The translations under genes and the position numbers were made by a program. Positions 9,094 to 16,310 of a DNA stretch of 30,763 nt are shown piece by piece. This DNA comes from JAGXSE01 sp040757295 (GTDB lineage Bacteria; Bacillota; PH28-bin88). The notes beneath the pieces were generated by a model. The model saw only the letters and a list, made by a program, of their open reading frames with translations, was not told the origin of the DNA and made no database searches. The stretch's first letter is position 1. The number at the start of each line of letters is the position of its first letter. The stretch spans positions 1-30,763 of the forward strand of contig JBFLXH010000032.1 of assembly GCA_040757295.1 (NCBI GenBank). The letters run 5' to 3'.

Positions 9094-10929
9094 TTGCTGG
9101 GAAAAATTTTAGCCGGCCGCTATGAGTTATTGGAGAAGCTTGGCGGTGGAGGAATGGCTGTTGTTTATAAAGGAAAGGACCGCCTCTTAAACCGGGCGGT
9201 TACGGTCAAACTCTTGCGAGATCAATACGCCCATGATCAGGAGTTTGTTCGCAAGTTCCGGCGGGAAGCCCAGGCTGTTGCCAGCTTATCTCATCCTAAT
9301 ATTGTCAGCATTTATGATGTGGGGCAAGAAGGCGACCTACACTACCTGGTGATGGAGTACGTTGAAGGGAAAACCCTGAAAACTGTAATCCAGGAAAAAG
9401 GAGCCCTAGAACCCTACCGGGCAATTGAACTGTCCCAGCAAATTTGTGAAGCCCTGCACCATGCCCATGATAACCATGTAATTCATCGGGATATTAAACC
9501 CCATAATATCTTAATTACCCGCGATGGCCGGGCCAAAGTTACTGATTTTGGCATTGCCCTGGCGGTCTCAACGGCAACGGTCACCTACGAAGGCAATATG
9601 GTGGGTTCTGTTCATTATGTTTCCCCAGAGCAGGCCAGGGGCGAGCCTACAACCCCCCAGTCGGATGTCTATTCAGCCGGTATTGTTCTTTATGAAATGC
9701 TGACCGGCGAAGTGCCCTTTGTTGGAGAAACCCCTATCGGCATAGCCATGAAGCATGTCCAGGAGTCCCCGCGGCCGCCTCGGGATATTAAACCCGAGAT
9801 ACCTCCCGCTTTAGAACGGGTGGTGGCTAAGGCCCTGATCAAAGACCTGTCTAGGCGGTATAAGACAGCTAAAGAAATGTGGGCTGATTTAGAAAAAATC
9901 AGGCTGACGATGATGGATGAGGACATGCCTACCAAGGACTTTGGAGGAGTCGGGGGTGACAAAATGAAAGAGAAAACAGGCCCCCGCCGGCGGCGGAAGG
10001 CCCGCCCAGTAGCTTGGATCTTACTTGTTCTGATAATCCTGGTAGGCCTTTACGCAACCTATTTGGGACTTGTCCGGTGGTTTGTGATCGGTGAAACCCG
10101 GGTGCCCGATGTGGTTGACCTGCCTCTATACCAGGCCCAGCAGCGTCTGGCTGACGCCGGCTTAAAAATAGAGGTTGGCGAGCGGAGGCATCACCCGCGC
10201 ATAGTTCAGGATAATGTTATTTCTCAAAGCCATGAACCTAACACGGTGACTAAAAAAGGTCGGACGATAAAAGTAGATCTAAGCCTTGGCCCAGAACTCC
10301 GGGAGGTGCCCGATGTAATCGGCGAGACTATCCGCATGGCCCGTACCAGGCTGCAAAATGCTGAGTTTGTGGTTGATCCCAAGGAGGAAGAAGTATTCCA
10401 CCCGGATATTCCTCCCGGCAGGGTGATCAATACAGACCCGCCGCCCCTCACCAGGCAGCCCAGGGGCAGCCCCATTAGGCTAATCGTCAGCGCCGGGCCC
10501 CAGCTGCAGGAGGTCATTATGCCTAACCTTGTTGGCAGGTACCTGGAGGAAGCCCGGAAAGAACTGGATGATCTGGGTTTGTTCATGAACTTGTCCTATA
10601 CTGACAGCCCCCATTATTTTGCCGGGCAGGTGGCGGCCCAGGAACCCGATCCTGATAGCCCAGTGACCCAGGGTTCCACAGTTAACCTTGTGATTAGTAA
10701 AGGCGGGGGACCCCCAGCCAAACCGGCGACGGTGACCGTGCCGGTGCCTGATGATGGTAAACAGCATCAAGTCAGGATTGTGGTTTCTGACCGGAAGAGT
10801 ACCCGTACCGAGTACAACCAACGGCATTCGGGCGGGGACCATGTTCAGGTGGTTGTTCCTTACTATGGGGAGGGACTTGTGCAGGTTTTCCTGGATGACG
10901 AGAAGATTTATGAACAACGAGTTCCATAA
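9094..10929 (+). CDS. prkC: Membrane Ser/Thr protein kinase with PASTA domains (PrkC)
   Basis: Eukaryote-like kinase that senses muropeptides or lipid II with external PASTA domains and phosphorylates division, translation and germination targets. The kinase domain (about residues 8-270) shows the glycine loop GGGGMAVV at 17-24, ATP-binding Lys39, catalytic Asp133 in HRDIKPHN and Mg-binding Asp151 in DFG. A basic stretch (GPRRRRKARP) precedes one transmembrane helix at about 307-330. Three PASTA repeats follow, starting RVPDVVDLP, EVPDVIGET and IMPNLVGRY. A C-terminal beta-rich tail (about 90 residues) ends the 611-residue protein. Start is TTG 9094, with TAGGGGGGTG upstream. PASTA number varies in the family; three is common. 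Confidence 0.96.
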   Translation: MLGKILAGRYELLEKLGGGGMAVVYKGKDRLLNRAVTVKLLRDQYAHDQEFVRKFRREAQAVASLSHPNIVSIYDVGQEGDLHYLVMEYVEGKTLKTVIQEKGALEPYRAIELSQQICEALHHAHDNHVIHRDIKPHNILITRDGRAKVTDFGIALAVSTATVTYEGNMVGSVHYVSPEQARGEPTTPQSDVYSAGIVLYEMLTGEVPFVGETPIGIAMKHVQESPRPPRDIKPEIPPALERVVAKALIKDLSRRYKTAKEMWADLEKIRLTMMDEDMPTKDFGGVGGDKMKEKTGPRRRRKARPVAWILLVLIILVGLYATYLGLVRWFVIGETRVPDVVDLPLYQAQQRLADAGLKIEVGERRHHPRIVQDNVISQSHEPNTVTKKGRTIKVDLSLGPELREVPDVIGETIRMARTRLQNAEFVVDPKEEEVFHPDIPPGRVINTDPPPLTRQPRGSPIRLIVSAGPQLQEVIMPNLVGRYLEEARKELDDLGLFMNLSYTDSPHYFAGQVAAQEPDPDSPVTQGSTVNLVISKGGGPPAKPATVTVPVPDDGKQHQVRIVVSDRKSTRTEYNQRHSGGDHVQVVVPYYGEGLVQVFLDDEKIYEQRVP

Positions 10930-10960
10930 GCCTGCTTGATATATTAAGATGGAGGTAAGC

Positions 10961-11839
10961 ATGGGAACTGGTATCCTTTTGAAAGGATATGCTGGCTTCT
11001 ATTATGTAAAAACCGAATCCGAGGTCTTGGAATGCTCCCTCCGGGGGCGCCTCCGGCTGAAAAACCAGACCTTTTTGGCCGGGGATAAGGTGAAGGTGAC
11101 CAGTTTAGGCGGTGGAAAAGGAGCCATTGAGGAGGTTTTGCCTCGGATAACCGAACTCACCCGGCCGCCGGTTGCCAATGTGGACCAGGTAGTTGTGGTT
11201 ATGGCCATGAGCAGCCCGCCGCCGGATTTGATGCTGATGGACCGCTTGTTGTTTGGCATCACTTATGCTGGTATAAAGCCCATTATCTGTTGGAACAAGA
11301 TTGATTTGTGGCAGGGGAGCCCGGGAGTTCCATGGCTGCCGGACATATATGCTGGGATAGGTTACCTTTCCTTTCCTACCAGTGCAAAAACCGGTGAAGG
11401 GATATCCCAATTAAGAGAAGAGTTGAAGGATCGGATTTCGGTCCTGGCCGGGCCGTCTGGAGCTGGCAAATCAAGCCTTTTGAACGCCGTGCAGCCCGGT
11501 TTGTCCTTGCGGACAGGTCAGGTCAGCGAAAAGTCCCAGCGGGGTCGCCATACTACCAGGCATGTGGAACTTCTTTGCGCCGACCTTGGGGGGTTAGTAG
11601 CGGATACCCCTGGTTTCAGCCGCCTTGATCTTCCCCCGGTCAAGCGGGAAGAAGTGGCCCACTACTTCCCGGAGATGCTGGATCTGCTCAATGGATGCCG
11701 GTTTTCTTCCTGTCTGCACCGGCAAGAGCCTGGCTGTGCCGTGATCCAGGCTGTGAAAGACGGTCGGGTGCCAGAAAGCCGTTACCAGCATTACCTGGAA
11801 TTTTTAACTGAGATTATAGAAAAAGAGAGGAGATACTGA
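10961..11839 (+). CDS. rsgA: Ribosome small subunit-dependent GTPase RsgA
   Basis: Circularly permuted GTPase that acts late in 30S subunit maturation. 292 residues from ATG 10961; the upstream in-frame ATG at 10949 is rejected because it overlaps the GGAGG site at 10951-10955 that serves the later one. An N-terminal OB fold is followed by G motifs in permuted order: NKIDL (G4), then GPSGAGKSSLLNA (G1), then DTPGF (G3). The C-terminal zinc site CRFSSCLHRQEPGC is complete. It ends one base before rpe starts, so the two are likely translationally coupled. Confidence 0.96.
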   Translation: MGTGILLKGYAGFYYVKTESEVLECSLRGRLRLKNQTFLAGDKVKVTSLGGGKGAIEEVLPRITELTRPPVANVDQVVVVMAMSSPPPDLMLMDRLLFGITYAGIKPIICWNKIDLWQGSPGVPWLPDIYAGIGYLSFPTSAKTGEGISQLREELKDRISVLAGPSGAGKSSLLNAVQPGLSLRTGQVSEKSQRGRHTTRHVELLCADLGGLVADTPGFSRLDLPPVKREEVAHYFPEMLDLLNGCRFSSCLHRQEPGCAVIQAVKDGRVPESRYQHYLEFLTEIIEKERRY

Positions 11840-11840
11840 C

Positions 11841-12500
11841 TTGATTAAAATTGCGCCCTCCTTGCTGGCTGCAGATTTTAGCCGGCTGGGAGACGCTGTC
11901 CGTCAAATTGAGGAGGCTGGTGTGGAATACCTGCACTTGGATATCATGGATGGACATTTTGTGCCCAATATTACCTATGGGCCAGGGATGGTTAAGGCCT
12001 TGCGGCCATTGTCCAACCTGGTTTTTGATGCCCATTTGATGATTCAAAATCCGGATGCTTTTATCCCGGCTTTCGCCGACGCTGGCGCTGATATCATCAG
12101 TGTGCATGTAGAAACAACCCCTCACCTGCATCGTACCCTACAGTCGATCCGGGAAAGAGGGGTTAAACCGGCAGTAGCCTTGAACCCGGCAACACCCCTG
12201 GAATCGGTGTATTATGTGCTGGACCAAGTGGAAATGGTTCTCTTAATGACTGTCAACCCGGGTTTTGGCGGGCAGGCTTTCCTCTCCTTTGTAGTTGATA
12301 AAATTTGCCGGTTGAAGGAACTGATTGAAAGTAAAGGCCTGGAAGTGGACATTCAGGTCGATGGGGGGATTACCCCGGCTACTGCTCCGCTGACGGTGAG
12401 CGCCGGAGCCAAGATACTTGTCGCCGGATCCGCTATTTTTGGATTTCCCGATGTGAAAAAGGCGGTGGAGGATTTGCGCAATTCGTGCGCTTCTCTTTGA
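11841..12500 (+). CDS. rpe: Ribulose-phosphate 3-epimerase
   Basis: Interconverts ribulose 5-phosphate and xylulose 5-phosphate in the pentose phosphate pathway; a TIM-barrel metal enzyme. Motifs: APSLLAADF at the N terminus, HLDIMDGHFVPN with metal ligands, VNPGFGGQ, and the phosphate-binding DGGI and VAGSAIFG segments. 219 residues, usual length. Start is TTG 11841 with GAGAGGAGA 8 or so bases before it. Ribulose 5-phosphate is also a substrate of RibBA encoded downstream, but the promoter and riboswitch between them imply separate control. Confidence 0.96.
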   Translation: MIKIAPSLLAADFSRLGDAVRQIEEAGVEYLHLDIMDGHFVPNITYGPGMVKALRPLSNLVFDAHLMIQNPDAFIPAFADAGADIISVHVETTPHLHRTLQSIRERGVKPAVALNPATPLESVYYVLDQVEMVLLMTVNPGFGGQAFLSFVVDKICRLKELIESKGLEVDIQVDGGITPATAPLTVSAGAKILVAGSAIFGFPDVKKAVEDLRNSCASL

Positions 12501-12529
12501 TGATATTGAACATTGTTTCTTCTTGATGC

Positions 12530-12574
12530 ATAGGAAAGTAGGTTTGCATAAGCCGGTGTAGATAACTTTCCTAT
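12530..12574. repeat. Palindromic repeat, diverged copy A
   Basis: A 10-bp perfect inverted repeat, ATAGGAAAGT at 12530-12539 and ACTTTCCTAT at 12565-12574, encloses a 25-base loop. The loop contains TGTAGATAA (12557-12565), one base away from a DnaA box on the minus strand. Stem ends and this loop segment resemble the two closer copies at 13095-13138 and 22779-22821. It lies 30 bases after rpe. It lacks a T-run, so it is a poor terminator. Confidence 0.5.
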
Positions 12575-12861
12575 ACATGGGGGTTGTAGGGGGGTGTGCC
12601 CCTCTACTATTGCGGGGTGCTCAGGCCGAAGGCCGCCGAACACCAGCAAGGGGTAGGCCGTTCGCCTAAGGCGGCAAAGCCGCCAAGTCTCTCGCACAGG
12701 GCGGCAGCCCCTAGGCGGATATAGAAAACTTGGCTTGCGCTAAAGAAGACTTGCCCATTTATGGGCTTAGTCGCACTTATGCCACAGAAAGTCATACTTT
12801 CTGATGGTGCAAGAAAGGCGTTTCAGCTATTCGCCGAAGGCGGAAGTAACGCCTTTCTTGC
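12575..12861 (+). ncRNA. Densely structured non-coding element (candidate RNA or MITE-like element)
   Basis: No convincing reading frame occurs here, but perfect short hairpins follow one another. There is a GGGGGG/CCCC stem with loop TGTG (12587-12606), GGCC-GAA-GGCC (12624-12634), CGCC-TAA-GGCG (12663-12673) competing with GGCGGC-AAA-GCCGCC (12670-12684), GCCCA/TGGGC (12753-12766) and AGAAAGT-CAT-ACTTTCT (12786-12802). The element ends in a perfect 14-bp inverted repeat (12809-12822 with 12848-12861) that encloses CGCC-GAA-GGCG. The overall look recalls HEARO/OMEGA-type RNAs linked to IscB/IsrB elements, from memory and not verified; a non-autonomous palindromic mobile element is the main alternative. 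No HNH nuclease gene is nearby. Strand is a guess. Confidence 0.4.
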
Positions 12862-12890
12862 TTGACGGTGGGTGAAGCCGGTGCTATAAT
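12862..12890 (+). promoter_or_regulatory. Strong sigma-A promoter of the riboflavin cluster
   Basis: TTGACG at 12862-12867 and TATAAT at 12885-12890 are separated by 17 bases. A TG at 12882-12883 adds an extended -10. It lies 20 bases before the first conserved riboswitch base. The -35 box begins directly after the 14-bp inverted repeat arm that ends at 12861. Confidence 0.85.
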
Positions 12891-12910
12891 GCCAGTAGCT
12901 GAATAGTTTT

Positions 12911-13022
12911 ACCTTCGGGGACAGGTGTAATTCCGTACCGGCGGTTAAAGTCCGCGAGCCGCAGAGCGGTTGATCCGGTGGAAATCCGGAGCCGACAGTA
13001 ACAGTCTGGATGAGAGAAGGAT
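12911..13022 (+). promoter_or_regulatory. FMN riboswitch (RFN element)
   Basis: The leader contains the conserved RFN blocks in order: ACCTTCGGGGACAGGTG, then TTCCGTACCGGCGGT, AAAGTCCGCGAGCC, GGTTGATCCGGTG, AAATCCGGAGCCGACAGT, and GTCTGGATGAGAGAAGGAT. The P1 helix pairs ACCTTC (12911-12916) with GAAGG (13016-13020). Such elements bind FMN and switch off riboflavin genes, here through the terminator at 13063-13086. It sits in front of ribD. Confidence 0.97.
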
Positions 13023-13062
13023 AAGCTTGCGGTATTCGCCGCTTGTCTTGCTTTGTATTTTT

Positions 13063-13086
13063 AATCCCCGAAACGGGGATTTTTTT
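13063..13086 (+). terminator. Riboswitch-controlled terminator
   Basis: An 8-bp stem (AATCCCCG at 13063-13070 and CGGGGATT at 13074-13081) with loop AAA is followed by a T-run to 13086. It lies 40 bases after the FMN aptamer, the standard spacing for an attenuating expression platform. Confidence 0.9.
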
Positions 13087-13092
13087 AACACA

Positions 13093-13141
13093 TAGGAAAT
13101 TATGCTCGTTTAAAAAATGTGGATAAGTCATAATTTCCCTA
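13093..13141. repeat. Palindromic repeat with DnaA box, copy B
   Basis: A perfect 10-bp inverted repeat, GGAAATTATG at 13095-13104 and CATAATTTCC at 13129-13138, encloses a 24-base loop. The loop contains TGTGGATAA at 13118-13126, the exact complement of the DnaA box TTATCCACA. Read on the minus strand it matches copy C (22779-22821) closely over its whole length. It lies between the riboswitch terminator and ribD. Confidence 0.8.
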
Positions 13142-13150
13142 ACGTGTTTC

Positions 13151-13193
13151 AACAAAATCAACCACATTAAGTCTTCCAAAGGAAGATTTTGTT
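13151..13193 (+). terminator. Second terminator-like hairpin before ribD
   Basis: AACAAAATC at 13151-13159 pairs with GATTTTGTT at 13185-13193, and inside this TCTTCC-AAA-GGAAGA (13172-13186) forms a tight hairpin followed by TTTTGTT. The two foldings compete for 13185-13186. It could be a second terminator or attenuator, or part of the neighbouring repeat. It ends about 30 bases before the ribD ATG. Confidence 0.45.
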
Positions 13194-13225
13194 CATTCTG
13201 ACATCCTTTTAGTGGGAGGTATTCC

Positions 13226-14341
13226 ATGGACGACTTAGGCTATATGCAGCGGGCAATGGAACTGGCCCGCTTAGGGGCCGGCTGGACGAGCCCAAACCCA
13301 ATCGTAGGAGCAGTGATCGTAAAAGACGGCCGGATTGTGGGAGAAGGATACCACAGAAAAGCCGGGACTCCTCATGCGGAGATTCATGCCCTGCGGGATG
13401 CGGGTTCATCTGCTAGCGGCGCAACCCTCTATGTGAACCTGGAACCCTGTTCCCATTACGGCCGCACTCCACCCTGCACTAAGGCCGTGATCCAGGCCGG
13501 AGTAGCAAGGGTAGTGGTGGCTATGGAGGATCCCAACCCCAAGGTAGCCGGACAGGGAATCCAAGAACTGAAAAGGGTAGGAATTCAGGTTGCGGTAGGT
13601 ATTTTAGAACAGGAAGCCCGGGAGCTGAACGAAATTTTTATTAAATATATCACTACGCGGATTCCCTTTGTAACCTTAAAAATAGCTATCACCCTGGACG
13701 GGAAAATTGCCACCACTATGGGCAAATCCAAATGGATTACCAGCCAGTTAGCCAGAGATGAGGTGCATCGTTTGCGCCACTTGCACGATGCTGTGCTTAC
13801 AGGCATCGGGACGGTCCTGGCCGATGATCCCAAATTGAATGTCCGGCTGGAAGGAAGTTGGCGGGATCCCCTGCGGGTGATTGTAGACAGCCGGCTACGC
13901 TTGCCTTTAACAGCCACAGTTGCTGCCTCCGCCCGAGGACAACCAACCCTAGTCGCCACTACTAACCGGCATGATCCTGAGCATAAGCGGAGACTGGAAG
14001 AAATGGGAATTGAGGTAGCTGTCCTCCCGTCCTTCGAAGGCCGGGTTGACCTGAGCTCCTTGATGAAGCTTTTAGGCGGGCGGGAGATTACCAGCATCCT
14101 GCTGGAGGGAGGCGGCTACCTGGCAGCCGGGGCCCTAGCCCAGGGAATAGTTGATAAAATAATCGCCTTTATTGCCCCAAAAATATTTGGCGGCATGGCA
14201 GCGCCGGGGCCGGTAGGTGAATTAGGAGTCAGGGAGGTTGGCCAGGCCCTTTCTTTGACCAGGATGAAGGCAACCCCTGTTGGTTCAGACCTGATGGTAA
14301 CGGGATACTTAAACCCGGATGTTCCCCGCGGAACAACCTGA
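13226..14341 (+). CDS. ribD: Bifunctional riboflavin deaminase/reductase RibD
   Basis: Carries out the second and third steps after GTP cyclohydrolase: deamination of the pyrimidine, then NADPH-dependent reduction of the ribose. The N-terminal deaminase domain (about residues 1-145) has the zinc motif HAE in TPHAEIHAL and PCSHYGRTPPC. The C-terminal reductase begins near VTLKIAITLDGKIA and includes LLEGGGYLAAG. At 371 residues it is full length and ends after the conserved SDLMVTGYL, so the mobile DNA just downstream has not truncated it. ATG 13226 follows GGGAGG. The FMN riboswitch lies upstream. Confidence 0.96.
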   Translation: MDDLGYMQRAMELARLGAGWTSPNPIVGAVIVKDGRIVGEGYHRKAGTPHAEIHALRDAGSSASGATLYVNLEPCSHYGRTPPCTKAVIQAGVARVVVAMEDPNPKVAGQGIQELKRVGIQVAVGILEQEARELNEIFIKYITTRIPFVTLKIAITLDGKIATTMGKSKWITSQLARDEVHRLRHLHDAVLTGIGTVLADDPKLNVRLEGSWRDPLRVIVDSRLRLPLTATVAASARGQPTLVATTNRHDPEHKRRLEEMGIEVAVLPSFEGRVDLSSLMKLLGGREITSILLEGGGYLAAGALAQGIVDKIIAFIAPKIFGGMAAPGPVGELGVREVGQALSLTRMKATPVGSDLMVTGYLNPDVPRGTT

Positions 14342-14462
14342 GGGCTTCAATGGATTAATAAATAATATTCGTAACTACCCGCATGCCCAGCAAAGGCTGG
14401 GGCGTACAGCGGGAGCCAGTCCCGCCGGAATAAAAGTTAGAATCTATAAGCCGTCAGTGAAC

Positions 14463-14928
14463 AGGCAGAAAGAAATACCTAAGGCAAACGGCAAGGTCAG
14501 AATCTTAAGAAATTCCCTCCATTCGCGACAGAGTAGTACAGGGCGCCCTTCGTCTGATACTTGAGCCCATCTTTGAAGCCGATTTTCAAGACGGCTCCTT
14601 CGGCTATCGGCCCAAACGCTCACCCCAGGAGGCGGTACTTAATGAAATCCGGGAAATATTCTGCAAATACCGCTCGCAACCTGTTGCCAGGGTAATTGAG
14701 GAGATAAATCCAAAGCTGCGGGGATTCTGCAACTACTTCCGCATAGGGCAATCTACGCGCTGCTTCAGCTACATCAAGTATTGGGTAATGAAGGCAGTAA
14801 GAAGGCACCTGCAAAGAGCAAGAGGTAGGTCGGGATTCGGCTGGAAAAGGTGGAGTTCGGTGTTCATCTATGGAGTGCTTGGTCTGTACTACGACTACAA
14901 GCTAAAAAGATATGACCCGACAGCCTAA
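14463..14928 (+). pseudogene. Group II intron reverse transcriptase/maturase, internally deleted and frameshifted
   Basis: Reading from 14463 gives RQKEIPKANGKVRIL, the start of the RT core. A one-base frame change near 14505 leads to EIPSIRDRVVQGALRLILEP, then GSFGYRPKRSPQEAVLNEI, all typical RT residues. The text then jumps to the maturase (X) and C-terminal region: RVIEEINPKLRGFCNYFRIG, CFSYIKYWVMKAVRRHLQRA, GFGWKRWSS, ending YDPTA and TAA at 14926. The YADD catalytic block and roughly 200 residues around it are missing, so the protein cannot be an active RT. No start codon with a ribosome binding site was seen. Confidence 0.85.
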
Positions 14929-14972
14929 CCGGTAGATAGGACACATAAACCTTGTTGTGAAGCCGATAGGAA

Positions 14973-15003
14973 AGCCCGGTGCGGGAAAACCGCACGCCGG
15001 GTT
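14973..15003 (+). other. Group II intron domain V
   Basis: The hairpin starts with the catalytic AGC triad (14973-14975). A CCCGG/CCGGG lower stem, a small bulge and a GTGCGG/CCGCAC upper stem close an A-rich loop (GAAAA). It lies about 45 bases after the maturase stop, the normal position. It looks intact even though the rest of the intron is damaged. Confidence 0.7.
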
Positions 15004-15116
15004 TGATGGGGCGGGTGCTGGAGATAGAGTATGGCAGGATAATGAGGCACTGTTAACCGAAAGGGACAGCAAACCGACTAAGCCTGCCTAAGCCACTACG
15101 CCAGTATTCGACCCTA

Positions 15117-15192
15117 CAGGAGGCAGGAGGCAGAATGAGAGAACCGGCGAAAATAACAGGAGGCAGAAGTCAGAAGACAGAACGAAAGAACG
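15117..15192 (+). repeat. Purine-rich low-complexity tract
   Basis: Loose tandem units related to CAGGAGGCAGAAGTCAGAAG are seen, for example AGGAGGCAGGAGGCAGAATG and CAGGAGGCAGAAGTCAGAAG with ACAGAA following. No coding potential was recognised. The last unit is the left arm of the imperfect inverted repeat described at 15157-15532. Confidence 0.55.
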
Positions 15193-15532
15193 GTTTATCA
15201 CAGATGGTTACCCGCTCTAACCCTTTGCTTCTCCAAGCGGCGGGATATGCTCGGCTAGGAGGAATAAAATTTGATTGCAGTCAATGAAGCCGAGCATGAA
15301 ATTCGCTTTGAGGCCATATTTAATCAATGAATAATTAGTGGCCTCGCTCATTATAAGAGCGGCTACGCCTCTGTATTAACTGGCCCCCTATGGGATTAAC
15401 CAGTTCTAAGCTCCGGTAAACCGGAGCCAAGAACTGGTCGAATCTAAGCACGAGCGGGGGAAACAATCCCCCGCAAAAAGCCAAGACCCAGTTGAACGTC
15501 TCGAAGTATTCTGAATTCTGACTACTGCCCTG
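15157..15532. repeat. Inverted-repeat-flanked element full of hairpins
   Basis: The left arm (CAGGAGGCAGAAGTCAGAAG from 15157) matches the complement of 15502-15532 (CAGGGCAGTAGTCAGAATTC on the minus strand) imperfectly. Between the arms are ATGCTCGGCT/AGCCGAGCAT (15247-15256 with 15288-15297), GAGGCCA/TGGCCTC (15310-15316 with 15339-15345), a nested ACCAGTTCT/AGAACTGGT stem around GCTCCGGT-AA-ACCGGAGC (about 15400-15440), and GCGGGGG/CCCCCGC (about 15453-15473). No gene is evident: a 70-codon minus-strand frame here has no family resemblance I recognise. A non-autonomous mobile element or structured RNA is possible. Confidence 0.45.
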
Positions 15533-15632
15533 AAAATAGCTTGTCATATTTTTTCATCCCTCTGATGGTGCCGCGATAAGCGGCGTGGGGGTCTGAATAG
15601 TAACTAATATTCTTGGAAAAGGGGGCAAGAGG

Positions 15633-16283
15633 GTGTTCACCGGATTGGTTGCAGAATTAGGGCATCTTCGCCAGATCACCTTTGGAGCGGACTCCGCCAG
15701 GCTAAATATAGCCGCCAGCCACATCCTGACAGATGTGGCGCTGGGGGCGAGTATTGCTGTGAACGGTGTTTGCCTGACAGTAGTCCGGTTCGGTAAAGAC
15801 TACTTTGAGGCTGATGTGATGGCCGAAACCCTGGCCAAGACTAACCTAGGAAGGCTGTGCCCCGGGGATAAGGTTAACCTGGAGCCGGCCCTCAGGCTGG
15901 GTGAACGCCTGGGCGGGCACCTGGTCAGCGGCCACATTGACGGGGTAGGCCTGATTTCTGGCCAGGAAAAAAAAGATATCGCCTTAGTAGTTGAAATAGA
16001 AGCGCCGAAAGAGGTGCTCCGTTATTTAGTGCCTAAAGGCTCCGTGGCCATTGACGGCATCAGCCTTACGGTGGTTGAATGCCGGCCCAGCGCATTTACC
16101 GTTTCCTTAATCCCTCACACGGCCAAGGTTACGACCCTGGGCTATAAGACTGTTGGACACCAGGTCAACCTGGAGGCCGACATGATTGCCAAATATGTGG
16201 AGCGACTGTTGGCGCCCCATAAGGACCGGGCCGGAGGTTCAAAGCTTACCATGGAGTACCTTGCCCAACACGGCTTTCTTTAA
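15633..16283 (+). CDS. ribE: Riboflavin synthase alpha subunit
   Basis: Dismutates two 6,7-dimethyl-8-ribityllumazines into riboflavin and a pyrimidine; works with RibH. The trimer-forming protein has two lumazine-binding repeats: MFTGLVAELG...VNGVCLTV and GHIDGVG...VAIDGISLTVVE. Length 216 is normal. Start GTG 15633 gives the invariant MFTGLV beginning and has AAAAGGGGG upstream. It is followed by ribBA with 27 bases between. Because the mobile DNA lies upstream, it is unclear whether transcripts from the FMN-controlled promoter still reach it. Confidence 0.96.
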   Translation: MFTGLVAELGHLRQITFGADSARLNIAASHILTDVALGASIAVNGVCLTVVRFGKDYFEADVMAETLAKTNLGRLCPGDKVNLEPALRLGERLGGHLVSGHIDGVGLISGQEKKDIALVVEIEAPKEVLRYLVPKGSVAIDGISLTVVECRPSAFTVSLIPHTAKVTTLGYKTVGHQVNLEADMIAKYVERLLAPHKDRAGGSKLTMEYLAQHGFL

Positions 16284-16310
16284 TGAAAAGACAGCAAGGA
16301 AGTGATAGCA

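Larger units (their letters stand above)
14370..15060 (+). mobile_element. Decayed group II intron
   Basis: The segment holds a broken group II intron reverse transcriptase/maturase gene (14463-14928), a good domain V hairpin (14973-15003), and upstream small stems (CCCAGC/GCTGGG at 14386-14401, CGGGA/TCCCG near 14410-14424) that may be remnants of intron domains I-III. Both outer limits are approximate because no canonical GTGYG 5' end was identified. The RNA core is far too short for a complete intron. It separates ribD from ribE. Confidence 0.65.

Noticed and set aside
12243..12795. Minus-strand open frames over the rpe end and the structured element
   Set aside because: They are antisense to rpe or run through perfect hairpins, have no ribosome binding sites and show no family motifs.
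15335..15547. 70-codon minus-strand frame in the hairpin element
   Set aside because: It spans several perfect palindromes, and no known domain is seen. Treated as part of a repeat, not as a gene.
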